The position numbers were made by a program, and so were the translations under genes. From NCBI GenBank assembly GCA_048497495.1, contig JAFHCF010000048.1, forward strand, positions 1-11,746: 11,746 bases of DNA. The letters are read 5' to 3'. Below are positions 1 to 6,625 of this stretch, piece by piece; position 1 is the first letter of the stretch, and each line of letters opens with the position of its first letter. Below the pieces are notes generated by a model, which saw nothing but the letters and a program-made list of their open reading frames with translations, was not told the DNA's origin and ran no database searches. The DNA is from JAFHCF01 sp048497495 (GTDB lineage: Bacteria > Pseudomonadota > Alphaproteobacteria > Rhizobiales > Ancalomicrobiaceae).

Positions 1-19
1 GCGCGGGCTCGCCCCGCGC
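1..19. repeat. GC hairpin at window edge
   Basis: A perfect 7-bp inverted repeat, gcgcggg and cccgcgc, with a 5-base loop. It could be the stem of a terminator for a gene left of the window, but no T-tract follows. In DNA this GC-rich such a stem can arise by chance. A second short dyad, gcgaa/ttcgc around one base, lies at 27-37. Confidence 0.25.
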
Positions 20-174
20 CGCTTCGGCGAATTTCGCGACGAGGCAGCAACATTCCGGAAACGGCAACACTTCCTTTACCGTGCGCTGCCATGGTTGCGA
101 CCGCGGGGTTCGAAAGTATCGCGTGCCCCCGCCGACCCCCCTCTCCCGCCCGATGGGAGACCCTGGAGAATGTC

Positions 175-378
175 ATGGATCCCGTCTCGATCGCCACGTC
201 CCTGGTGATGAACGGCGCCGCGGCGCAGGCGGAACTCATGGCCGTCAAGCTTCTCAAGATGAACGCCGACGCCTCCCAGAACGTTCTCGACCTGCTCGAC
301 GCCGCCAGCCAGAGCATGGATCGCATCCAGGCCTCGCTCGGGCCGGGCATGGGCGGCAATCTCGACGTCACCGTCTGA
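175..378 (+). CDS. YjfB-like putative motility protein
   Basis: A 67-residue protein beginning MDPVSIA and ending in a Leu-Gly ... Leu-Asp-Val-Thr-Val tail. The layout (short helical N-terminus, Ala/Gln/Leu-rich amphipathic middle, LG...DV-type tail) and length match the YjfB-like family as I remember it. That family is annotated as 'putative motility protein' because Bacillus YjfB belongs to the motility regulon; its biochemical role is unknown. I chose the ATG at 175 because GGAGA at 165-169 sits 5 bases upstream. The in-frame ATG at 91 would add 28 Pro/Arg-rich residues that do not fit the family. There is no signal peptide or membrane segment. It converges on tlpA, and no flagellar gene is visible in the window to support a motility role. 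The family call is moderately sure; the function is not. Confidence 0.7.
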   Translation: MDPVSIATSLVMNGAAAQAELMAVKLLKMNADASQNVLDLLDAASQSMDRIQASLGPGMGGNLDVTV

Positions 379-446
379 TCGACACCCGGCCGCCCGTGGT
401 GCGATGCCGCGCGTCGGGCCCGCCGATACGCGCCCTTGCGCCGGCC

Positions 447-1178
447 TCAGCGTCCCTTCACCGCCGCCGCGATCAGCGCCGCGGCGTCGGCGCGGTCCCA
501 GTCGGCGGGGCCGGCCATGGTGCCGAGCTCGCAGCCCTGGCGATCGACCAGGATGGAGGTCGGCAGGCCGGTGAGGAGGCCGATCTTCTGCAGGGCCTTC
601 ATCGCGGCGAGCGAGGGGTCGGCGCGCCAGGCGAGGTCGGTCACGGCGATGTCGGCGAGGAACTTCTTCGAACGCTCGGGATCGCGGCTGTCGAGATTGA
701 GCGCCACGACCTCGAAGTCGGGCGAGCCGAGGTCGCGTTGGAGCCGGTCGAGCGCCGGCATCTCCTTGCGGCAGGGCACGCACCAGGTGGCCCAGAGGTT
801 GAGCAGGACGACGCGGCCCTTCCAGGCGGCGATCGACGTGCGTCCGCCGTCGGCGCCGTCGAAGGCGAGGTCGGAGAGATCGCGCTTGCGCTCGGAGGGG
901 GTGAAGGCGGCGACGTCGCCGCGCGCGAAGGGCTTCAGCCGGGCGGCGTCGCCGAGGGTGGCGGTGCATTTTCCCTCGTCGCCCGCGTTGCCTCCGAGGC
1001 CTCCGATCCCGTATACCGCGCCGAGACCGGCGACGGCTGCGAGGAGCGCGAGAAGCGCGAGCTTGGGGCGGCGCGAGGCCTTCGGGGCGGCGGGTTCGGG
1101 GGGGACTTCGGGCGACTGCTGGTTCACGAGGGGCTCACTCCGGTCGGTCGGGCCAATTTCGTCGAGGTTCTTCGTCAT
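447..1178 (-). CDS. tlpA: TlpA thiol:disulfide interchange protein
   Basis: A membrane-anchored periplasmic thioredoxin-like protein of 243 residues. A proline-rich cytoplasmic tail (about 1-38) precedes one transmembrane anchor (39-60) and a redoxin domain with active site W132-C-V-P-C136 and the cis-proline region G204-L-P206. Two further cysteines, C71 and C216, have the spacing of the structural disulfide I recall from Bradyrhizobium TlpA: 62 residues from the first to the active-site Cys, and 145 between the pair. This supports true TlpA rather than a generic ResA/DsbE. TlpA is known to reduce ScoI and the copper-binding subunit CoxB during aa3 cytochrome oxidase assembly. The start is uncertain. 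ATG at 1178 has no clear ribosome site and its codon overlaps that of argH. GTG at 1127 has GGAG 10 bases upstream and would give 226 residues. Confidence 0.9.
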   Translation of the reverse strand: MTKNLDEIGPTDRSEPLVNQQSPEVPPEPAAPKASRRPKLALLALLAAVAGLGAVYGIGGLGGNAGDEGKCTATLGDAARLKPFARGDVAAFTPSERKRDLSDLAFDGADGGRTSIAAWKGRVVLLNLWATWCVPCRKEMPALDRLQRDLGSPDFEVVALNLDSRDPERSKKFLADIAVTDLAWRADPSLAAMKALQKIGLLTGLPTSILVDRQGCELGTMAGPADWDRADAAALIAAAVKGR

Positions 1179-2574
1179 GTCCAATCGTATGTGGGGTGGC
1201 CGTTTCGCCACCGGCCCGGCCGCCATCATGGAGGAGATCAACGCCTCCATCGGATTCGACCAGAAACTCTGGCGCCAGGACATCGCCGGTTCGAAGGCCC
1301 ATTCCGCCATGTTGGCGGCGCGGGGCATCGTCTCGGCCGAGGACTTGGCGAAGATCCACGCCGGTCTCGACGAGATCGCCGGCGAAATCGAGGCGGGGAC
1401 GTTCACGTTCTCGCGAAGCCTCGAGGACATCCACATGAACATCGAGGCGGCGCTCGCCGCCAAGATCGGCCCGGCGGCCGGGCGGCTGCACACGGCGCGC
1501 TCGCGCAACGATCAGGTCGCCCTCGACGTCAAACTGTGGGTGCGCGACACGCTCGACCATCTCGACGGCCAGTTCGCCGACCTGATGGGCGTCCTGGCGG
1601 AGAAGGCGGCGCGGCACGCCGGCGTCGTCATGCCCGGCTTCACCCATCTCCAGTCGGCCCAGCCGGTGACCTTCGGCCACCACATGCTGGCCTATGTGGA
1701 GATGCTGGCGCGCGACCGCTCGCGCTTCCGCGACGCCCGCGCCCGGCTCAACGAATGCCCGCTGGGGGCGGCGGCGCTGGCCGGCACCTCGTTCCCGATC
1801 GATCGCGAGGCGACCGCCACGGCCCTGGGCTTCGCCCGGCCGACCGCCAATTCGATGGATTCGGTCGCCGATCGCGACTACGCGCTGGAGGCCTTGTCGG
1901 CGGCGGCGATCGCGGCGGTGCATCTGTCGCGGCTGGCCGAGGAGATCGTCATCTGGACCTCGGCGCAGTTCCGCTTCGTCGCGCTGTCGGACGGGTTCAC
2001 CACCGGTTCGTCGATCATGCCGCAGAAGCGCAACCCGGACGCCGCCGAACTGGTGCGCGCCAAGACCGGCCGCATCACCGGTTCGCTGACCGCGCTGCTG
2101 ATGGTGATGAAGGGCCTGCCGCTGACCTATCAGAAGGACATGCAGGAAGACAAAGAGCAGATCTTCGACGGGCTGGAGAGCCTGTCGCTGGCGCTCGCCA
2201 CGATGACCGGCATGATGGCCGACCTCGAGCCCGACGCCGCCGTGCTCAAGCGCGCCGCCGGTTCCGGCTTCTCCACCGCCACCGATCTCGCCGACTGGCT
2301 GGTGCGGCGGCTCGGGATTCCCTTCCGCGAGGCCCATCACGTCACCGGACGGATCGTGGCGATCGCGGCGGCGAAGAACACCACGCTCGACAAGGTGAGC
2401 CTCGCCGAGATGCAGGCCGTGCACGCCGGCATCACGCAAGAGGTCTACTCGGTCCTCTCGGTGGCCAAGTCGGTGGCGAGCCGCGTCTCCTACGGCGGCA
2501 CCGCGCCGAAGAACGTGCGCGCCCAGGCCAAGCGCTGGCTCGCCCGCCTGGCCAAGGAAAAGGCGCGGACCTGA
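1177..2574 (+). CDS. argH: Argininosuccinate lyase
   Basis: A 465-residue protein, full length for ArgH, which cleaves argininosuccinate to arginine and fumarate in the last step of arginine synthesis. It is a cytosolic homotetramer of the fumarase/aspartase superfamily. Visible hallmarks are the N-terminal M5-W-G-G-R-F, the substrate-binding H105-T-A-R-S-R-N-D-Q, the G154-F-T-H158 region with the general-acid histidine, and the superfamily signature G277-S-S-I-M-P-Q-K-R-N-P with the catalytic serine loop. No key residue is missing. ATG at 1177 is chosen because MSNRMWGGRF is the usual start and GAGG at 1164-1167 lies 9 bases upstream. The same frame stays open back to 436, but that part overlaps tlpA and is not homologous. 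Divergent tlpA abuts or overlaps it, so its promoter must lie within or very near tlpA. Confidence 0.97.
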   Translation: MSNRMWGGRFATGPAAIMEEINASIGFDQKLWRQDIAGSKAHSAMLAARGIVSAEDLAKIHAGLDEIAGEIEAGTFTFSRSLEDIHMNIEAALAAKIGPAAGRLHTARSRNDQVALDVKLWVRDTLDHLDGQFADLMGVLAEKAARHAGVVMPGFTHLQSAQPVTFGHHMLAYVEMLARDRSRFRDARARLNECPLGAAALAGTSFPIDREATATALGFARPTANSMDSVADRDYALEALSAAAIAAVHLSRLAEEIVIWTSAQFRFVALSDGFTTGSSIMPQKRNPDAAELVRAKTGRITGSLTALLMVMKGLPLTYQKDMQEDKEQIFDGLESLSLALATMTGMMADLEPDAAVLKRAAGSGFSTATDLADWLVRRLGIPFREAHHVTGRIVAIAAAKNTTLDKVSLAEMQAVHAGITQEVYSVLSVAKSVASRVSYGGTAPKNVRAQAKRWLARLAKEKART

Positions 2575-2587
2575 GCGACGACGACGC

Positions 2588-2603
2588 GCCCCCAAAGCGG
2601 GGC
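2588..2603. repeat. Small hairpin after argH
   Basis: A 5-bp GC stem (gcccc/ggggc) with a 6-base loop, 13 bases after the argH stop. It lacks a T-tract and is at best a weak attenuator or RNA-stabilising structure between argH and the lipoprotein gene. Confidence 0.2.
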
Positions 2604-2653
2604 AAACCGGCTATGATCGCCGGGCCGACCAGCCGAGACCCAAGGTGGACCGC

Positions 2654-2878
2654 GTGACCTCGACCTCCTCCTCCCTCCTCCGTCTCGCGACGATCGCTCT
2701 GGTCGCCGCCGCCGCCGTTTCGCTCGCCGCCTGCGGCCGCAAGGGCGATCCGGAAGTGCCGAGCGCGACGACGGCCAAGTCCGATCGCCCGGTCGGCATT
2801 CCGGTCGGGCCGATCGCACCCGCGCCCAAGCCCGCCAAAGCCGAGAAGAAGCCGTTCTTCCTCGACCCGTTGCTGTGA
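2654..2878 (+). CDS. lptM: LptM-like small lipoprotein
   Basis: A 74-residue predicted lipoprotein. The signal peptide has a hydrophobic core at about 8-24 and the lipobox L24-A-A-C27. The mature protein begins C-G-R-K-G-D-P, the CG-KG pattern of the LptM/YifL (LppL) family, then an Ala/Pro/Lys-rich stretch and a hydrophobic end, F-F-L-D-P-L-L. In Escherichia coli LptM assists oxidative maturation of the LptD/LptE lipopolysaccharide translocon; in alphaproteobacteria the role is inferred. It would be anchored in the outer membrane. I chose GTG at 2654 because AAGGTGG (2642-2648) is 5 bases upstream; the GTG at 2645 overlaps that site and would add three residues. It follows argH, as is usual for this family in alphaproteobacteria, but lysA, normally next, is absent. 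Confidence 0.8.
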   Translation: MTSTSSSLLRLATIALVAAAAVSLAACGRKGDPEVPSATTAKSDRPVGIPVGPIAPAPKPAKAEKKPFFLDPLL

Positions 2879-2893
2879 GCGGAAGCGTCGGCG

Positions 2894-2907
2894 CCGGCCT
2901 CGGCCGG
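2894..2907. repeat. Palindromic hairpin downstream of lptM
   Basis: A perfect dyad, ccggcc-tc-ggccgg, 15 bases after the lipoprotein stop. No T-tract follows. It may partly terminate transcription or be a chance GC structure. The rest of 2879-3017 shows no gene beyond the ribosome site of the next one. Confidence 0.25.
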
Positions 2908-3017
2908 GGGCCGGGCGCGTCGCCCGTTGCTCCGGACGTCGCGGCGTGGGAGACTTCCGGCGCTCAGGGGGCGTGACGGGCGCGGCGCATGCCGCCCCCG
3001 AGGAGAAGCCGTCGACG

Positions 3018-5612
3018 ATGACAGCCGAGGATCCCCGTTCCTCCGATACCCGGCCGATCCAGGCGCAGGATCTCGCCCGTCGCATCGCGCGGGCGACGTT
3101 GCGTGCCCGGCTCGCCGGCCTCTTCGAAGTGGCGTGGCGGCGGGCGATGCCCGTCGCCTGGGTCGTCGGCCTCTACGTGGCGCTGTCGTGGCTCGGCGTC
3201 TTTTCGGCCCTGCCGGCGGTCCCGCGCTGGGGCCTCCTCGCCGTCCTCGCGGGCCTTCTCGTCGCCGCGATCGTCACGGGCGCGAGGGCGCGGGGCGACT
3301 TTTTCTCGGCATTCGATCGAAACGCGGCGATCCGCCGGGTCGAGGCGCGGTCGGGGCTTCAGGGCCACGAGCTCGCCGGGCTCGCCGATCGGCTCGGGTC
3401 GGAGGCGGGAGCGGAAACGCGGCAGTTGTGGGCGGCGCATCGGGCGCGGCTGGCGGCGCGGATCGGCCGACTGTCGAGCGGATGGCCGCATCCCGACCTC
3501 GGGCGGCGCGACCGCTGGGCGCTGCGTCCGTTGCTCGGCCTGCTCCTGTTCGTCGGCTGGTTCGTCGCCGAGGGCGAGCACCTGACGCGATTGGCCGACG
3601 GCTTTCGCGGGACCGCGACGCCGGGCTTCGAGGATCGTCTCGACGCCTGGATCGATCCGCCCGCCCATACCGGGCGACCGCCCCTGGTTCTGATCGCCGA
3701 GGGACGCCCGACGGCGCCGGCGGCGGGCACGGCCGATGTGGCGTTCGAGGTGCCGCGAGGCAGCCGGTTGGTGGTCAGGGCGGCGAGCGGTCGGCCGGAC
3801 CAGCCGCCGCGCCCGATCGCGCTGACCTTGACCGGCGCCGATCGGCGACCGGTCGAGGTGGCGGCGAGCGATCCGGCCCGGCGCGCGGCAGCGGAGGGCG
3901 CGCCGACGAAGACCGAGGCGCCCGCCGCCGCCCCGGTCGAGCGGGTGGCGACGCTCACCGGCGACGTCGTGGCGGCTCTGACGCGCGACGGGCGTCGGTT
4001 CGCCGAATGGAAGATCACGGTGCTGCCCGATCTGGCGCCGACGATCCGGCTCCTCGGGGCGCCGGAAATTCAGATCAGCGGGGCGATGAAGCTCTCCCAC
4101 GAGACCGACGACGACTGGGGCGTCGCCTCCGCCGAGGCGCGGTTCGCGCCGATCGGGGAGGTCCGGGGCAGGCCGCTCTACACGGCGCCGAGCTTCCCGC
4201 TGTCGCTGCCGATCGGCCGCGCCCACACCGGCCGAGGGCAGACGATCCGCGACGTCACCGCCCATCCCTTCGCCGGCGCGACGATGCGGATGACGCTCGA
4301 GGCGCGGGACGAGGTCGGGCAGGTCGGCGCGAGCGAGGCGGTCGAGGTGGTCTTGCCGCAACGGCCCTTCCGCAAGCCGCTGGCGCGGGCGCTGGTGGAA
4401 CTGCGGCGGCGACTGGCGCTCGATGCCGGCGAGGCCTCGGTGGTGGTGACGGCGCTCGACGCGCTGATGCTCGCCCCCGATCGCTTCGCGGTGAAGCCGG
4501 CGACCCATCTCGGGCTGCGCTTTCTGATGCGGCGGGCGGCGGCGGCGCGCGGCGACGACGCGTTGCGCGAGGTGGTCGATCTCCTGTGGGCGGCGGCGAC
4601 GTCGATCGAGGACGGCGATCTCGCCGATCACGAGCGGGCGCTGCGCGACGCGCAGGACGCGTTGCAGAAGGCGCTGGAATCCGGCGCCTCGCCGGACGAG
4701 ATCGCCCGGCTCACCCGCGAGCTGCGCCAGGCGATGGAGGCGTTTCTCGCCGCCAAGGCCGCCGAGGCGCGCCGCGATCCCAGTCGCGCCGACGAGCGCG
4801 GCCGTCCGCAACGGATGCTGACCCAGCGCGACCTGCAGCGCATGCTCGACCGCATCGAGACTCTGGCGCGGACCGGATCGCGCGAGGCGGCGGAGAAGCT
4901 GCTGCAGGAGATGCGCGAGATGCTGGAGAACCTCCAGGCCGGTTCGGGAGAGGGCTCGGCCGAGGATCAGGCGGCGGGCGAGGCGATGGAGAAGCTCGGC
5001 GAGATGATCCGCCGTCAGCAGAAGCTGATGGAGGAGACCCATCGATCGTCGCGCGGCGAGGACGGCAGCCCGGCGGAGGGCACGCAGGGGATGGGACGGC
5101 TCGGCGACGACCAGACCGGTCTCGGCGAGGCGCTGCGCCGTTTCTCCGAGGAAATGAAGACCGGGCGCGGGCCGGGTGGGGCGACCGGTCGCGGCGGCGA
5201 AGGCCGGGCCGGCGAACCGGGGGGCGGCGACGACGGGTCGGAGGATCTCGCCGGGGCGGCCGACGCCATGGACGAGGCGGGCGGGGCGCTGAAGCGCGGC
5301 GAGGGCGCCGAGGCGCTCGATGCCCAGACCCGGGCGCTCGAGCGGTTGCGCCAGGGCGCGCGCAAGCTCGCCGATCGGATGACGGGGCAGAACGGCCGGG
5401 GTGGACGCGACGGCGACGAAGCGGGCGGCGAGGATCCGCTCGGCCGGCCGCGGCGCAGCCGGGGGGCGAGCGACGGTCGGGTCGAGGTGCCGGAGGAGAT
5501 CGACGTCGAACGGGCGCGGCGCATCCTCGACGACATCCGCAAGCGCCTCGGCGAAGCCGCGCGACCGCGCTTCGAACGCGACTATCTCGATCGCCTGCTG
5601 AAACTCGATTGA
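3018..5612 (+). CDS. TIGR02302/DUF4175 family membrane protein
   Basis: An 864-residue protein of unknown function. Its length and layout match TIGR02302 (DUF4175), an alphaproteobacterial family of about 850 residues with two or three N-terminal membrane helices and a long low-complexity C-terminus. Helices are visible at about 45-65, 71-89 and 170-184. An Ala/Pro-rich, probably beta-rich region follows (about 190-460). After about residue 470 the protein is helical, with heptad-like stretches rich in Arg, Glu, Leu and Met, then a Gly/Asp/Glu/Arg-rich segment (about 680-830) and a conserved-looking end, L-D-R-L-L-K-L-D. The C-terminal bulk is probably periplasmic. ATG at 3018 is chosen for AGGAGAAG at 3001-3008, 9 bases upstream. 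The longer start at 2946 lacks a ribosome site. I do not assign a function; the envelope-gene neighbourhood fits an envelope role. Its stop is 6 bases from that of the convergent regulator gene. Confidence 0.88.
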   Translation: MTAEDPRSSDTRPIQAQDLARRIARATLRARLAGLFEVAWRRAMPVAWVVGLYVALSWLGVFSALPAVPRWGLLAVLAGLLVAAIVTGARARGDFFSAFDRNAAIRRVEARSGLQGHELAGLADRLGSEAGAETRQLWAAHRARLAARIGRLSSGWPHPDLGRRDRWALRPLLGLLLFVGWFVAEGEHLTRLADGFRGTATPGFEDRLDAWIDPPAHTGRPPLVLIAEGRPTAPAAGTADVAFEVPRGSRLVVRAASGRPDQPPRPIALTLTGADRRPVEVAASDPARRAAAEGAPTKTEAPAAAPVERVATLTGDVVAALTRDGRRFAEWKITVLPDLAPTIRLLGAPEIQISGAMKLSHETDDDWGVASAEARFAPIGEVRGRPLYTAPSFPLSLPIGRAHTGRGQTIRDVTAHPFAGATMRMTLEARDEVGQVGASEAVEVVLPQRPFRKPLARALVELRRRLALDAGEASVVVTALDALMLAPDRFAVKPATHLGLRFLMRRAAAARGDDALREVVDLLWAAATSIEDGDLADHERALRDAQDALQKALESGASPDEIARLTRELRQAMEAFLAAKAAEARRDPSRADERGRPQRMLTQRDLQRMLDRIETLARTGSREAAEKLLQEMREMLENLQAGSGEGSAEDQAAGEAMEKLGEMIRRQQKLMEETHRSSRGEDGSPAEGTQGMGRLGDDQTGLGEALRRFSEEMKTGRGPGGATGRGGEGRAGEPGGGDDGSEDLAGAADAMDEAGGALKRGEGAEALDAQTRALERLRQGARKLADRMTGQNGRGGRDGDEAGGEDPLGRPRRSRGASDGRVEVPEEIDVERARRILDDIRKRLGEAARPRFERDYLDRLLKLD

Positions 5613-5627
5613 GCCGGCTCAGCCGGC
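5610..5627. terminator. Palindrome spanning two convergent stop codons
   Basis: Bases 5610-5621 read TGAGCCGGCTCA, a perfect 12-base palindrome. Its left end is the TGA of the TIGR02302 gene and its right end the reverse TGA of the response-regulator gene. Bases 5613-5627 can also form a 6-bp stem with a 3-base loop (gccggc-tca-gccggc). No T-tract flanks it, so a role as bidirectional terminator is an inference. Confidence 0.35.
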
Positions 5628-6011
5628 CAGTCGGGTCGGCTCGGGAGCGCCTGCCAGGGTGGCGGCGACGATGCGGCGGATGTCGGCGAGGGTGAAGGGC
5701 TTCAATACCACGTCGCGGACGATCTGCTCCAGTCCGTGGGCGCGCTCGCGCTGGTCGGCATAGCCGGTCATCAAGAGGATCGGCAGGTTCGGCTTGTCGC
5801 GCGCCACGTTCAACGCCAGGGCGATGCCGTCCATGATCGGCATCTTGATGTCGGAGACGAGGAGATCGAAGCCGCCCTCATCGCTGCCGACGATCTCGAG
5901 CGCGGTGGCGCCGTCCTCGACCGCGACGACGAAGTTGCCGTCGAGTTCGAGGGCCCGCTTGACGAAGGCTCGAACCGAGTCGTCGTCCTCGGCGAGAAGA
6001 ATTCGCGCCAT
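5619..6011 (-). CDS. Single-domain response regulator, CpdR-like
   Basis: A 130-residue stand-alone receiver domain with no output domain. The acidic pocket (E8-D9-D10), phosphoacceptor D54 in S-D-I-K-M-P, switch threonine T82 in L-L-M-T-G-Y and K104 in K-P-F are all present. The Y-A-D-Q-R-E-R-A-H-G-L segment is characteristic of an alphaproteobacterial group often annotated as CpdR-like. It differs from the CpdR sequence I remember, so I give no symbol. Such receivers act by protein-protein contact; Caulobacter CpdR controls ClpXP proteolysis in the cell cycle. Two ATGs are adjacent. The second (start 6011) has GGAGG 5 bases upstream; the first (6014) has it only 2 bases away. It follows hpt on the minus strand after about 74 bases holding two hairpins, so co-transcription is possible but not certain. 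Confidence 0.88.
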   Translation of the reverse strand: MARILLAEDDDSVRAFVKRALELDGNFVVAVEDGATALEIVGSDEGGFDLLVSDIKMPIMDGIALALNVARDKPNLPILLMTGYADQRERAHGLEQIVRDVVLKPFTLADIRRIVAATLAGAPEPTRLAG

Positions 6012-6027
6012 CATACCCTCCCCAGGT

Positions 6028-6049
6028 CGGCGGGTTCTCTGCCCCGCCG
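6028..6049. repeat. Hairpin in the regulator leader
   Basis: A perfect 7-bp stem, cggcggg/cccgccg, around an 8-base loop, 17 bases upstream of the response-regulator start. It leaves the GGAGG ribosome site free. It may be a transcription-termination or RNA-stability element between hpt and the regulator gene. Confidence 0.3.
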
Positions 6050-6062
6050 TGGTCTACGAGCA

Positions 6063-6081
6063 GCGAATCGATGTGATTCGC
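6063..6081. repeat. Inverted repeat after hpt
   Basis: A perfect 7-bp dyad, gcgaatc and gattcgc, separated by 5 bases, ending 4 bases before the hpt stop codon on the transcribed strand. It is less GC-rich than its surroundings, so less likely to be chance. It could be a terminator stem without a T-tract, or an operator for the regulator gene. Confidence 0.35.
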
Positions 6082-6085
6082 AGGT

Positions 6086-6625
6086 TCAGTCGGCCTCGAC
6101 GACATGGCCGATGTATGGCAATTCGCGGAAGGCATGGCCCATGTCCATGCCGTAACCGACGACGAAGAGATCGGGACAGGTGAATCCGACGAAATCGCCC
6201 TCGATCTCGGCGGCGCGATGTCCCGGCTTGTCGAGCAGCACCGCCACCCCGACGCGGGCGGCGCCGCGTTCGGTGAGCAGGCGCTTGGCGTGGGCGAGGG
6301 TGCGCCCCGATTCGAGGATGTCGTCGACCAGCAGCACCCGGCGGCCGGTGACGTCGGTCTCGAGGTCGCGCAGCACCGTGACGGTGCCGGCGGAGGCGGT
6401 GCCGGCGCGGTAGCTCGACAGCGACATGAAGTCGACCTCGGGCGAGACGCCGGCATGGTGCAGGGCCCGGATCAGGTCGGCGGCGAAGACGAAGCCACCC
6501 TTGAGGATGGCCACCACCAGGAGGTTCTCGCCGTAGCCGGCGTCGCGGATCGCCTCGGCGAGAACGCGGTTGCGCTCGGCGATGGTCTCCGCCGAGTAGA
6601 GCACGTCGATCCGACGTTCGGTCAT
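6086..6625 (-). CDS. hpt: Hypoxanthine phosphoribosyltransferase
   Basis: A 179-residue type I phosphoribosyltransferase for purine salvage: hypoxanthine (often guanine too) plus PRPP gives the nucleotide and pyrophosphate. Visible are the early L-K-G-G loop (41-44), the flexible-loop S68-L-S-S-Y region, the PRPP-binding signature V97-L-L-V-D-D-I-L-E-S-G-R-T-L110, and L131-D-K-P with the later Phe-Val-Val-Gly-Tyr-Gly-Met-Asp base-binding segment (154-161). Length is normal and no active-site residue is missing. ATG at 6625 overlaps the zinc-ribbon stop as ATGA, implying translational coupling; GGGA lies 5 bases upstream. A longer in-frame extension overlaps the zinc-ribbon gene in another frame and is rejected. 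The product is cytosolic. Confidence 0.95.
   Translation of the reverse strand: MTERRIDVLYSAETIAERNRVLAEAIRDAGYGENLLVVAILKGGFVFAADLIRALHHAGVSPEVDFMSLSSYRAGTASAGTVTVLRDLETDVTGRRVLLVDDILESGRTLAHAKRLLTERGAARVGVAVLLDKPGHRAAEIEGDFVGFTCPDLFVVGYGMDMGHAFRELPYIGHVVEAD

Noticed and set aside
379..446. Gap between the YjfB-like gene and tlpA as a terminator
   Set aside because: Only a 4-bp gcgc self-complementary stem is visible and there is no T-tract, so I see nothing supportable.
436..1176. In-frame upstream extension of argH to 436
   Set aside because: It lies antisense to tlpA, has no ArgH homology, and the standard ArgH N-terminus with a ribosome site begins at 1177.
1135..2595. 486-residue minus-strand open frame antisense to argH
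   Set aside because: It is His/Arg/Gly-rich shadow coding opposite a clear enzyme gene, with no recognisable motif.
2612..2617. TATGAT as a -10 element for the lipoprotein gene
   Set aside because: No -35-like sequence lies 16-18 bases upstream (the position reads ccccca), so I do not call a promoter.
81..2657. 858-residue open frame on the plus strand
   Set aside because: It overlaps the YjfB-like gene, tlpA and argH in another frame, is Arg/Gly-rich without any domain, and results from few stop codons in GC-rich DNA.
3549..3564. GTTC repeat inside the TIGR02302 gene as a second LexA box
   Set aside because: The half-sites are 8 bases apart, not 7, and lie within coding sequence.
2927..5695. 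922-residue plus-strand frame over the TIGR02302 gene
   Set aside because: It is extremely Arg/Gly-rich with no membrane helices; the alternative frame gives the expected family layout and a good ribosome site.
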